The notes: generated by a model from the letters alone, not told the origin. A stretch of 17,630 bases of DNA from Phycisphaerales bacterium (GCA_029212425.1 JARGNC010000033.1:1-17630); one strand, 5' to 3'; positions 7,530 through 14,023 are shown, counted from the first letter of the stretch. Numbers and translations: made by a program.

Positions 7530-7548
7530 CGACGCGCTCACCGCGTCG
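7530..7548 (-). promoter_or_regulatory. Hairpin in the rpoA-rplQ gap
   Basis: Perfect 7-bp stem CGACGCG/CGCGTCG with a 5-nt loop, between the rpoA stop and the rplQ ribosome binding site. No T tract follows, so it is not an intrinsic terminator; an mRNA stability or processing element is possible. Confidence 0.5.
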
Positions 7549-7583
7549 CATTGGTGTATATCAAACAGTGAGTCAAACTCAAA

Positions 7584-8585
7584 TCACTGATGAATGGTGT
7601 ATCCTTCGGGAAGTTCCATCCCGAGATCGAGATCAATATCAAGAAGCTTACGCTTCACTTCACGCAGCGATGTGCGACCAAACGAACGCAGCTTGAGCAA
7701 CTCTGGCTCGGTCATGATGACCAACTGAGCAACAGTGTCCAAGCGTGCGGATTCCAAACAGTTGCTCGCACGAACCGACAGATCGAGCTGCTCGGTTGGC
7801 ATGTTGAGCTTGCGGATCAACTCTTCGTCCACACCAGCCGCGGCGGCTGCGTTCTCCGAAACGCGGTCTTCACCGAGCTCGAAGTACTGAACGAATGGAT
7901 TGAGGTGCTTGCGGAGGATCTTGCCCGACTCGACAAGCGCCATCTCTGGGGTGACGGTGCCGTCGGTCCAGATTTCCATGATCAGTTTGTCGTAGTTGGT
8001 CTTCTGACCCACGCGAGTGTTCTCGACCTGGTAGCGAACACGCTGGACAGGCGAGTAGATCGCGTCGACAGGAATCACACCGATTTCTTGTTCATCGTTG
8101 CGGAGATCCTGCTCGGAAACAGGGATGTAGCCGCGGCCCTTATCAACATGGATCTCCATTTCAAACGCGATCGGCTCAGTGAGCGTCGCGATGACGAGGT
8201 CTTTGTTGACGATCGTCACACTGCTGTCCGCTTCGATCAGATCAGCGGTGACCTCACCAGGACCTTGAGCAGCGAGCTTCATGACGCGAGGTCCATCGCC
8301 TTCGGACTTGACGATCAGGTTCTTGATGTTCAGGATGATGTCAGTGGTGTCCTCAAGGACGCCAGCAATCGAGGTGAACTCGTGCTCAGCTCCCTTGATC
8401 TTGACAGCGGTGACGGAAGCACCTTCGAGTGAGGAAAGCAGGATCCGACGCAACGAGTTCCCGATGGTCGTACCCATGCCGCGCTCGAATGGCTCGACGG
8501 TAAAGCGACCGAAGGTATCGGCGGTAAATTTTTCGTCCGGGGTTACCCGGGAGGGCAGTTCAAGCCCGCGCCAGCGTACACGCAT
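7584..8585 (-). CDS. rpoA: DNA-directed RNA polymerase alpha subunit
   Basis: Alpha subunit, whose dimer seeds RNA polymerase assembly and whose C-terminal domain contacts UP elements and activators. At 333 aa it is full length. The N-terminal domain includes FTVEPFERGMGTTIGNSLRRILLSS (28-52), the family's dimerisation helix, and GRGYIPVSEQ (150-159). After an Ala-rich linker (about 245-252) the C-terminal domain has LDLSVRASNCLESA (267-280), where the Arg and Asn match the DNA-contacting R265/N268 region of E. coli, and LLKLRSFGRTSLREVKRKL (297-315), the helix-hairpin-helix. The ATG 8585 has GGAGA upstream. rpsD, normally between rpsK and rpoA, is missing; 164 nt with a hairpin occupy that place. 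Confidence 0.98.
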   Translation of the reverse strand: MRVRWRGLELPSRVTPDEKFTADTFGRFTVEPFERGMGTTIGNSLRRILLSSLEGASVTAVKIKGAEHEFTSIAGVLEDTTDIILNIKNLIVKSEGDGPRVMKLAAQGPGEVTADLIEADSSVTIVNKDLVIATLTEPIAFEMEIHVDKGRGYIPVSEQDLRNDEQEIGVIPVDAIYSPVQRVRYQVENTRVGQKTNYDKLIMEIWTDGTVTPEMALVESGKILRKHLNPFVQYFELGEDRVSENAAAAAGVDEELIRKLNMPTEQLDLSVRASNCLESARLDTVAQLVIMTEPELLKLRSFGRTSLREVKRKLLDIDLDLGMELPEGYTIHQ

Positions 8586-8707
8586 AGTTCATTTCTCCGC
8601 AGCAGGGACTTTTTCAACGGTCCAAACTCTTGTCGTGGTTCACAGATTGACGCTCTGCTGCTGTCGGCGTCGCTCTTTCTTTCCACGAAAGACTGATTCA
8701 ATGACAA

Positions 8708-8736
8708 ACCCCGAAATGCTTCGTGCATGCCGGGGT
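8708..8736 (-). promoter_or_regulatory. Hairpin in the rpsK-rpoA gap
   Basis: On the minus strand ACCCCG pairs with CGGGGT, enclosing an inner ATGC/GCAT stem, starting 13 nt past the rpsK stop. The following TTGTC is a poor T tract, so partial attenuation or 3'-end protection is more likely than full termination. It occupies the place where rpsD is usually found. Confidence 0.5.
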
Positions 8737-8749
8737 CTTAGCCGGTCGA

Positions 8750-9136
8750 TTAGACGCGGCGCTTCTTCTTAGGACGGCAACCATTGTGAGGAACCGGTGT
8801 GTGATCCTCGATTGCGGTGACGCGGAGTCCAGTGGATGCAAGACCCGACACAGCGTTCTCGCGACCAGCACCAGCGCCAGTGATCTTCACTTCGATCTCG
8901 CTCATACCCATCTTGCGGACCTTCTGACCGAGCTGCTCACCAGCACGAGTCGCGGCAAACGGGGTCGCCTTGCGAGCACCCTTGAAACCGATGGTTCCAG
9001 CCGAGTCCCATGCGAGTGCTTCGCCGTTGGTATCGGTAATGGTGATGAGTGTGTTGTTGTGGGTCGCTTTGATGTGCGCGATTCCACGGGTGACGCCCTT
9101 GCGGACTTTCTTTGCTTTTTTGACTGTCTTTGCCAT
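8750..9136 (-). CDS. rpsK: 30S ribosomal protein S11
   Basis: Small-subunit platform protein contacting the 3' end of 16S rRNA near the Shine-Dalgarno helix. The 128-aa product has the canonical sequence: HIKATHNNTLITITDTNG (about 21-38), FKGARKATPFAATRAGEQ, VKITGAGAGRENAVSGLAS and the conserved C-terminus HNGCRPKKKRRV. The frame is open upstream to 9232, but ATG 9136 is chosen: it gives the standard MAKTVKKAKKVRKG start and has CAGGAG about 10 nt before it. The upstream region is a structured intercistronic gap rather than coding. It follows rpsM and precedes rpoA without the usual rpsD. Confidence 0.97.
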   Translation of the reverse strand: MAKTVKKAKKVRKGVTRGIAHIKATHNNTLITITDTNGEALAWDSAGTIGFKGARKATPFAATRAGEQLGQKVRKMGMSEIEVKITGAGAGRENAVSGLASTGLRVTAIEDHTPVPHNGCRPKKKRRV

Positions 9137-9154
9137 TCTTCGATCGCTCCTGAC

Positions 9155-9191
9155 GGTTCCACTTGTGAATCCCTGAAAGAGGGCTGGAACC
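9155..9191 (-). promoter_or_regulatory. Two-part hairpin upstream of rpsK
   Basis: A 7-bp outer stem (GGTTCCA at 9155-9161, TGGAACC at 9185-9191) encloses an inner CCCT/AGGG stem (9171-9174, 9180-9183). The 3' arm in the mRNA ends just before the CAGGAG ribosome binding site of rpsK, so folding could influence its translation. Confidence 0.5.
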
Positions 9192-9219
9192 TTGCGAAAA
9201 TTTGATATGTACACGAAAC

Positions 9220-9245
9220 CGGGTGCACCCACATGGATGCACCCG
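9220..9245 (-). promoter_or_regulatory. Hairpin just after rpsM
   Basis: Perfect 8-bp stem CGGGTGCA/TGCACCCG with a 10-nt loop, starting 17 nt after the rpsM stop on the minus strand. It is followed by GTTTCG, not a T tract, so it is unlikely to terminate. Confidence 0.5.
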
Positions 9246-9262
9246 AGTATTGATCAAGCTGT

Positions 9263-9640
9263 TTAGCCCTTCACGCCCTTCTTGCCTGCAACGGTGCGCT
9301 TCTTGCCCTTACGGGTGCGTGCGTTACAGCGGGTGCGTTGGCCGCGAGTAGGAAGACCCGCACGGTGACGATCGCCGCGGTAAGAACGGATCTCACGCAA
9401 GCGAGCAATGTTTTGATGGACCTGACGGCGCAGCGCACCTTCAACGAGGTACGAACCATCAACGATCGAGTTGAGCGTTGAAACCTCGGTCTCTGAAAGA
9501 TCCATTGCCTTGGTGTCCGGATCGATCCCGGCTTCCACAAGGATGTCACCAGCAAACTTGTTGCCGATGCCGTGGATGTACTGCAACGAATAAAAGATCT
9601 TCTTGCGATCTGGAATGTCTACACCTGCGATACGGGGCAC
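9263..9640 (-). CDS. rpsM: 30S ribosomal protein S13
   Basis: Small-subunit head protein that contacts the P-site tRNA and bridges to L5 in the large subunit. The 125 residues match the family throughout: MPRIAGVDIPDRKKI start, YIHGIGNKFAGDIL (helix-hairpin-helix region, 21-34), EIRSYRGDRHRAGLPTRGQR (83-102), and the basic tail KGKKRTVAGKKGVKG. The start is GTG 9640 with AGGAG about 7 nt upstream. It is preceded by an unusual structured gap that could control its translation (see 9657-9706). Confidence 0.98.
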   Translation of the reverse strand: MPRIAGVDIPDRKKIFYSLQYIHGIGNKFAGDILVEAGIDPDTKAMDLSETEVSTLNSIVDGSYLVEGALRRQVHQNIARLREIRSYRGDRHRAGLPTRGQRTRCNARTRKGKKRTVAGKKGVKG

Positions 9641-9656
9641 TGGAATCTCCTGTCAT

Positions 9657-9706
9657 CTCGGTAATCACCGAGCAGTGCGCTGCAGTCGAGTTCACCTCGG
9701 TGCAGC
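9657..9706 (-). promoter_or_regulatory. Candidate switch-like leader between rpmJ and rpsM
   Basis: In minus-strand RNA two local hairpins can form. The first is GCTGCA/TGCAGC (9679-9706) with an inner CGAG/CTCG stem; the second is CTCGGT-GATT-ACCGAG (9657-9672), 5 nt before the AGGAG of rpsM. CACCGAG of the first (9696-9702) is also a perfect 7-nt complement of CTCGGTG in the second (9666-9672), so a long-range pairing or pseudoknot excludes the local folds. This sits where the enterobacterial alpha operon has its S4-binding mRNA pseudoknot. Regulatory function is inference. Confidence 0.5.
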
Positions 9707-9746
9707 AAGTCTTCAATCATTCAACACAATTCAACCATCAAGAGCT

Positions 9747-9863
9747 TCAGCCTTGACGCTGCTTGAATCGTGGGTTCTTTTTGTTAATGACAAATACCTT
9801 GCCCTTGCGGCGGACAATCTGGCAATCTTTTGAGCGACGCTTGACGCTTGATGAAACTTTCAT
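9747..9863 (-). CDS. rpmJ: 50S ribosomal protein L36, zinc-less (C-) form
   Basis: Smallest large-subunit protein, 38 aa. The frame from ATG 9863 reads MKVSSSVKRRSKDCQIVRRK through NKKNPRFKQRQG; the KVxxSVK start and the KQRQG end identify L36. The usual metal ligands C11, C14, C27 and H33 are here Ser, Cys, Asn and Phe, so the zinc ribbon cannot form. This matches the known C- paralogue class of L36. The ribosome binding site GGGAGG (9869-9874) lies 5 nt upstream. In this cluster rpmJ follows secY directly; adk, map and infA, which often lie between, are absent. Confidence 0.95.
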   Translation of the reverse strand: MKVSSSVKRRSKDCQIVRRKGKVFVINKKNPRFKQRQG

Positions 9864-9881
9864 CTGAACCTCCCTCGCTCG

Positions 9882-10079
9882 TCATTGAGCGAAGCTTCTA
9901 ACCAGGCAAACCCGGTTTGTACTGTTGTATTGTCGATCCAAGACGATGCTCCACGCATTTTCTCGGGTCACGATGGTAGGCCTGATTGCTCGGTGAGTCA
10001 TGCACCAAACTCCCAGTCCAAGTGAAAAGAGCATCCAAAACACCAGTTTGACCTGGTCTTGCTCTAGTTTTTTGCCCAA
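9882..10079 (-). CDS. Doubtful small membrane-like ORF in the secY-rpmJ gap
   Basis: A 65-codon frame with a TTG start fills most of the 234-nt gap between secY and rpmJ. It has one hydrophobic stretch (VKLVFWMLFSLGLGVW, about residues 10-25) after a charged N-terminus. I recognise no family, and there is no clear Shine-Dalgarno sequence. It is not infA, adk or map. It may be chance; it is listed because this gap is the longest in the cluster and no other content is evident. Confidence 0.2.
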   Translation of the reverse strand: MGKKLEQDQVKLVFWMLFSLGLGVWCMTHRAIRPTIVTRENAWSIVLDRQYNSTNRVCLVRSFAQ

Positions 10080-10097
10080 ACAAGGCCCTAGTGGCTC

Positions 10098-11483
10098 TTA
10101 CGAGCGTGATCTACCTTCCCCTGCATCGCTGTCGCCGAGGAATCCGTCATAGTTCCGCATCAGCAGATTCGCTTCCACACGCTGGAGGAAATCGAGTGCT
10201 ACTGACACCACAATCAGCAAACCTGTACCGCCCAAGAACTGGGAGACTACAAAATCCACTTTGAGTTGAGAGTTCACAACCATCGGCAGGACCGCGATGA
10301 CCGCGAGGAATGCCGCACCGACATAGGTGATCCGCTCCATGACCGCTTCAAGGTATTCTGCGGTACGAGGTCCCGGACGGAGTCCAGGGATGAACGAGCC
10401 ATGATCGCGGAGCTGCTTGGACATCTCTTCAGGATTGAACTGGACGGTGATCCAGAAGTAGCTGAAGAAGTAGACCATGATGATGTAGAGGAAGACATAT
10501 GGGAATGTCCCCATTTGGAAGCTGGAGCTAAGCCACGCGATGATGTTGACCCAGGTCCCTGTCGCGTTTGCATTTTGTGCTTGATCCATCAACGCACTGA
10601 AAACCACTGATGGGAAGACCATCAATGAGGATGCGAAGATGATTGGCATCACACCGCCGTGGTTAACCTTGAGTGGAAGGTAGCTTTTCTGTCCACCGAA
10701 TGTTCTGTTCCCACGCGTGTGCTTCGCTTGTTGGACTGGGATCCGGCGCTGTGCAACTGTAAGCAGAACTGATCCTGCAACAATCAGTACAAATCCAAAG
10801 AGCAGGAGGATCAAACCCATCCAACCCATTTTGTTCGGATCCGCAGCATCAAAGTTCCCGATGACACTCATAACCGCACCAGGCATTCCTGTAAGAATGC
10901 CCGCCATGATGATCAGCGAGACACCGTTGCCGATACCGAAACGGTCAATCTGCTCACCGAGCCACATCAAGAAAATCGTACCTGCGGTCAGCGCGGTAAC
11001 ACCCATGACCCACCAGAGCGGGTTGTGTGCCCATGCTTCGTAGACGAGTCCGGACTTGGTGATATAAGTCAACCAGCCCACCGCCTGAACAAGACACAGA
11101 CCAACTGTCGCGTAACGAGTCCATTCCTGGATCTTCGCGTATCCCGTTGGTCCTTCATCTTTGAGTTTCTTGAGCTGTGGAGAAACACCTTGGAAGAGCT
11201 GGAAAATAATCGACGCAGTGATGTACGGCATGATCCCAAGACCGAAGATCGTGGATTGGCCGAACGATCCGCCGGAGAAGATCGCGACATACTGAGACAG
11301 TCGACCTGCGGCTGATCCAGCAGCGGCTTGCTGCTCAAAGAATGAAGTCAATGCGCCCTGATCAACACCCGGAACCGGGATCCAGAACCCGATCCGGTAC
11401 ACCGCGAGCATACCGAGGGTAAAGAGGATCTTGTTCCGCAACTCCGGAATCCGGAAGACATTGATGAGAGTCTGAAAGAACAT
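10098..11483 (-). CDS. secY: Preprotein translocase subunit SecY
   Basis: Channel-forming subunit of the SecYEG translocon in the cytoplasmic membrane. The 461-aa product has ten hydrophobic segments, in the usual range for length. Family signatures: LGMLAVYRIGFWIPVPGVD (23-41) in helix 1, LGIMPYITASIIFQLFQ (82-98) in helix 2 after the plug, QRRIPVQQAKHTRG, the cytosolic loop with PLKVNHGGVMPIIFASSLM, NPEEMSKQLRDHGSFIPGLRPG (cytosolic loop 5, SecA and ribosome binding) and GGTGLLIVVSVALDFLQRVEANLLMR (last helix). The ATG 11483 has GGAGTG 8 nt upstream. It follows rplO after a strongly structured gap and is followed by an unusual 234-nt gap before rpmJ. Confidence 0.98.
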   Translation of the reverse strand: MFFQTLINVFRIPELRNKILFTLGMLAVYRIGFWIPVPGVDQGALTSFFEQQAAAGSAAGRLSQYVAIFSGGSFGQSTIFGLGIMPYITASIIFQLFQGVSPQLKKLKDEGPTGYAKIQEWTRYATVGLCLVQAVGWLTYITKSGLVYEAWAHNPLWWVMGVTALTAGTIFLMWLGEQIDRFGIGNGVSLIIMAGILTGMPGAVMSVIGNFDAADPNKMGWMGLILLLFGFVLIVAGSVLLTVAQRRIPVQQAKHTRGNRTFGGQKSYLPLKVNHGGVMPIIFASSLMVFPSVVFSALMDQAQNANATGTWVNIIAWLSSSFQMGTFPYVFLYIIMVYFFSYFWITVQFNPEEMSKQLRDHGSFIPGLRPGPRTAEYLEAVMERITYVGAAFLAVIAVLPMVVNSQLKVDFVVSQFLGGTGLLIVVSVALDFLQRVEANLLMRNYDGFLGDSDAGEGRSRS

Positions 11484-11537
11484 GAATCATTCACTCCGTA
11501 TGCTCGAGATCGAGCATGCATAACTGACTAATAAAGA

Positions 11538-11598
11538 CGGGGCCGATCATCCGTGACCGGGGATGGTATTCCCATCGTTCAGCGGTTGATCGACCCCG
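11538..11598 (-). terminator. Attenuator-like structure between rplO and secY
   Basis: In minus-strand RNA the 12-nt arms CGGGGTCGATCA (11598-11587) and TGATCGGCCCCG (11549-11538) pair along their full length with one U-G wobble, enclosing an inner GATGG/CCATC hairpin. The stem is followed by TCTTTATTAG, a U-rich but interrupted tract. This resembles a leaky intrinsic terminator between rplO and secY. It could lower secY expression relative to ribosomal proteins. Confidence 0.6.
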
Positions 11599-11630
11599 GC
11601 GTGTAAATCAGCCATCGGATTATCCGAGGA

Positions 11631-12245
11631 TTATTTCTTGGGCTTAAGGACCTCGCCACGAGCGAACGCTTCGTCACGCTTGCGGTGCCATTCTTGCTTC
11701 TTGAGCTTCTTGGTCAGGTTCTTCGGAGATTGATCGTCCGAGTTTCGGTCGATGCCACGGACACGGTCACGGCGTGTACCGAGTTCGTTGACCTTACCAC
11801 CTGCGTCCTCGATCAGCTTTCTCGCAGAACTCGTCACGCGATTCGCTGTAACATCGAGTTTGACGCTGAGCGAATCGGAACCCTCTGGGAGATTGCCAAG
11901 GATCTTGAGGTTGCGAGACTCATCGCGAACCAAGCCTGCCTTGATGAGTGATTTTTGATCAACTACGCCGCCGGACTGGAAGTCCTTGTGCGCGAGGATT
12001 GCTTCGAGGTTCACGATCCAGAACTGGATCTTGAAGTTCGCGTTGGTGAAACCAAACTTCGGCATACGGCGGAAGAATGGCATCTGACCACCCTCGAACT
12101 GAGCGAGTCTTGAGTTGCCTCGGCGTGAGCCGGCACCCTTGTGACCGCGACCAGAGGTCTTGCCGTTACCTGAGCCGACACCTCGACCGATGCGCTTGCG
12201 TTGCTTGTACTTACCCGCCATTGCGGTGACTTCGTGGATCATCAT
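11631..12245 (-). CDS. rplO: 50S ribosomal protein L15, with basic C-terminal extension
   Basis: Large-subunit protein involved in late 50S assembly. The core is clear: KRIGRGVGSGNGKTSGRGHKGAGSR (18-41), FEGGQMPFFRRMPKFGF (50-66) and the closing SSARKLIEDAGGKV (139-152). Typical L15 ends near residue 146; this protein runs to 204, with a charged extension from about 157 (TRRDRVRG, then KKLKKQEWHRKRDEAFARG). The MMIHEVTA start at 12245 has GGGAG in CCCGGGAG upstream; that ribosome binding site lies inside a 12-bp palindrome (12254-12265). rpmD (L30), which normally precedes rplO, is absent. Confidence 0.96.
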   Translation of the reverse strand: MMIHEVTAMAGKYKQRKRIGRGVGSGNGKTSGRGHKGAGSRRGNSRLAQFEGGQMPFFRRMPKFGFTNANFKIQFWIVNLEAILAHKDFQSGGVVDQKSLIKAGLVRDESRNLKILGNLPEGSDSLSVKLDVTANRVTSSARKLIEDAGGKVNELGTRRDRVRGIDRNSDDQSPKNLTKKLKKQEWHRKRDEAFARGEVLKPKK

Positions 12246-12246
12246 G

Positions 12247-12285
12247 ACCGGTTACTCCCGGGAGTCGTACGATCGTACGACCGGT
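12247..12285 (-). repeat. Nested palindromes in the rpsE-rplO gap
   Basis: Three self-complementary elements sit in 39 bp: ACTCCCGGGAGT (12254-12265), an 18-bp perfect palindrome GTCGTACGATCGTACGAC (12264-12281), and ACCGGT at both ends (12247-12252, 12280-12285). The rplO ribosome binding site GGGAG is part of the 12-bp palindrome, so RNA folding could hide it. This is where rpmD would lie in most bacteria. Confidence 0.75.
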
Positions 12286-12299
12286 TTGCGTAAATCTGT

Positions 12300-13040
12300 T
12301 TAGCTATCACTCTCTGAACTTGGTGCATCAGCTGCTGGTGCAGTTGGTGCTGCTGGTGCTGCCTCTTCGGTCGGAGCACCGCCGCGACCTGCACCAGGTC
12401 CGCCGCGTCCACCGCCACGCCCACCGCGACCACCGCGTCCGCCGCGACCACGGTCTTGACCGATTGTGTTGACAGGAGCAGCCATTTTTTCACCCTCGGA
12501 CTGAACAGGCATGAATCGTTGACCGCGCTTGACGCGTTCTTCGATATCTGATGTTTCGATCTCAACACCACGAAGCTCAGCGATGTCTTCACGGGTGCGG
12601 AGTTGGCTCAAGCCGTCGAATACTGCACGGACGACATTGATCTTGGAGTTGGATCCGGTGGACTTGGTGAGACAGTCTGTAATGCCTGCCATTTCAAGTA
12701 CCGCACGGATGGTGCCGCCTGCAACAACACCAGTACCTGGTGAAGCAGGAACCAAGATGACGCGGCTCGCACATGCTTTGCCCACAGTCTCGTGTGGAAG
12801 CGTGGTCCCAGTCATTGGGAATGAGACCATGTTCAAGCGAGCGTGCTTCTCAGCTTTCTCGATCGCGGTTGGGACTTCAGGGCTCTTGGCGTAGCCGTAG
12901 CCGATCTTCCCCTTGCGGTCACCGCAGACGACGAGCGCACCGAAGTTGAAGCGTCGACCACCCTTGACTGTCGCTGCCGTACGGAAAATACCAACGGTAT
13001 GCGATTCGATTGATTTTGATTCGTCAAGCATTTCTGCCAT
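12300..13040 (-). CDS. rpsE: 30S ribosomal protein S5, with RGG-box and acidic tail
   Basis: Small-subunit protein of the mRNA entry channel that affects decoding accuracy. The double-stranded-RNA-binding-like N-terminal domain (RTAATVKGGRRFNFGALVVCGD, 20-41; GYGYAKSPEVPTAI, 48-60) and the C-terminal domain (VVAGGTIRAVLEMAGITDCLTKSTGSNSKINVVRA, 105-139) are complete. Canonical S5 is about 165-175 aa; this is 246. From about 197 the protein becomes an RGG/GRGG repeat tract (to 221), followed by an Ala/Pro/Glu segment ending PSSESDS. Such RG-rich tracts bind RNA in other proteins. Start ATG 13040 gives MAEMLDESKS. It follows rplR by 17 nt. Confidence 0.97.
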   Translation of the reverse strand: MAEMLDESKSIESHTVGIFRTAATVKGGRRFNFGALVVCGDRKGKIGYGYAKSPEVPTAIEKAEKHARLNMVSFPMTGTTLPHETVGKACASRVILVPASPGTGVVAGGTIRAVLEMAGITDCLTKSTGSNSKINVVRAVFDGLSQLRTREDIAELRGVEIETSDIEERVKRGQRFMPVQSEGEKMAAPVNTIGQDRGRGGRGGRGGRGGGRGGPGAGRGGAPTEEAAPAAPTAPAADAPSSESDS

Positions 13041-13057
13041 TGTGGTATCTCTTTCGT

Positions 13058-13423
13058 TCAGAACTTGAGTCCGCTCTCACGAGCTGCGTCAGCGAAGGCC
13101 TTTACTCGGCCGTGGAACTTGAATCCGCCTCGATCGAACACAACTGTTTCGATTCCGGCTTTCTTTGCCCGCTCGGCGAGCACGCTGCCCGCTGCTTTGG
13201 CTGAAGCGACATTGCCGCTTGAACCTTCGATCTTCACACCCTTGTCGCGTGTTGAAGCGCTCGCAAGGGTCACTCCTGCCATGTCGTCGATCACCTGTGC
13301 ATAGGTGTGGTTCAACGAGCGGAAGATTGCCAGACGAGGACGCTCAGGAGTGCCGACGATCCGTTTCCGGATACCGATCTTGCGGCGGCTCCGGCGTAGA
13401 GTTTTTTCTTTGTTCTTATTCAT
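13058..13423 (-). CDS. rplR: 50S ribosomal protein L18
   Basis: 5S rRNA-binding protein of the central protuberance. The 121-aa product has the usual length and motifs: a basic N-terminus (KNKEKTLRRSRRKIGIRKRI), GTPERPRLAIFRSLNHTYAQVIDD (24-47), LASASTRDKG, KAAGSVLAERAKKAGIETVVFDRGGFKFHGRVKAFADAARESGL, where the GRVKAxADxARExGL end is diagnostic. Start ATG 13423. It lies between rplF and rpsE in standard spc order; the rplF-rplR gap holds a hairpin. Confidence 0.98.
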   Translation of the reverse strand: MNKNKEKTLRRSRRKIGIRKRIVGTPERPRLAIFRSLNHTYAQVIDDMAGVTLASASTRDKGVKIEGSSGNVASAKAAGSVLAERAKKAGIETVVFDRGGFKFHGRVKAFADAARESGLKF

Positions 13424-13437
13424 TGTTCAAACCTCAC

Positions 13438-13454
13438 GATCGCTCGAAGCGATC
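13438..13454 (-). promoter_or_regulatory. Hairpin in the rplF-rplR gap
   Basis: Perfect 7-bp stem GATCGCT/AGCGATC with a 3-nt loop. An alternative 8-bp pairing uses ACGATCGC and GCGATCGT around it (13436-13443 with 13460-13467). No T tract follows. Confidence 0.45.
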
Positions 13455-13468
13455 AGTATGCGATCGTA

Positions 13469-14023
13469 TTAGTTACCGAATGCCTTACCCTGCTTGCGTG
13501 TGATGACCTCGTCGAGGTACTTGATACCCTTACCGTTATATGGTTCAGGCTTCCGCTTCGCACGGACTGAAGCAGCAAAGTGCCCCACCGCTTGCTTGTC
13601 TGCGCCAGTAACGGTCACGAGTTGCTTCTCAGCAGTCACAGTGACACCCTCTGGGATTGGCATCTCGATGAGGTTTGCGTACCCAACCTTCAACGCAAGC
13701 TTGTTGCCATTGACGGTACCGGTCCAACCCACACCAACGATGCTGAGCTTTTTCTCGTAACCCTGTGTGACACCAACAACCATGTTGTCGATGATCGAGC
13801 GGGTCGTGCCCCAGTACGCGCGGTTGGCGCGATCCTTCGCGAGCAGTTTCTCGTCAACAACGACATTGATGGCTTTGCCATCTTCGTCATGAGTAACTTG
13901 GACTTCAGGACGGTGCTCAAAGTTCAGTGATCCCTTTGGACCTTCGATCGAGATCGTGCGTCCGGAGATGTTCACCTTGACCCCTGCTGGGATCTGAACT
14001 GGTTTTTTTCCGAGTCTGGACAT
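13469..14023 (-). CDS. rplF: 50S ribosomal protein L6
   Basis: Large-subunit protein at the base of the L7/L12 stalk, near the sarcin-ricin loop. The 184 aa are normal in length. The N-terminus SRLGKKPVQIPAGVKVNISG (2-21) and SIEGPKGSLNF are standard; the second repeat has GWTGTVNGNKLALKVGYANLIEMPIPEGV (about 118-146), and the signature PEPYNGKGIKYLDEVITRKQGKA (158-180) closes the protein. The ATG 14023 follows AAAGGAA by a few nt. It lies between rpsH and rplR in the conserved spc order. Confidence 0.98.
   Translation of the reverse strand: MSRLGKKPVQIPAGVKVNISGRTISIEGPKGSLNFEHRPEVQVTHDEDGKAINVVVDEKLLAKDRANRAYWGTTRSIIDNMVVGVTQGYEKKLSIVGVGWTGTVNGNKLALKVGYANLIEMPIPEGVTVTAEKQLVTVTGADKQAVGHFAASVRAKRKPEPYNGKGIKYLDEVITRKQGKAFGN

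Noticed and set aside
7590..8432. Long 280-codon plus-strand open frame opposite rpoA
   Set aside because: It is entirely antisense to the unmistakable rpoA and shows no domain; such frames arise from the codon bias of the real gene.
9137..9232. N-terminal extension of S11 in the same open frame
   Set aside because: The extension does not match S11, falls in a structured gap, and a good start with a ribosome binding site exists at 9136.
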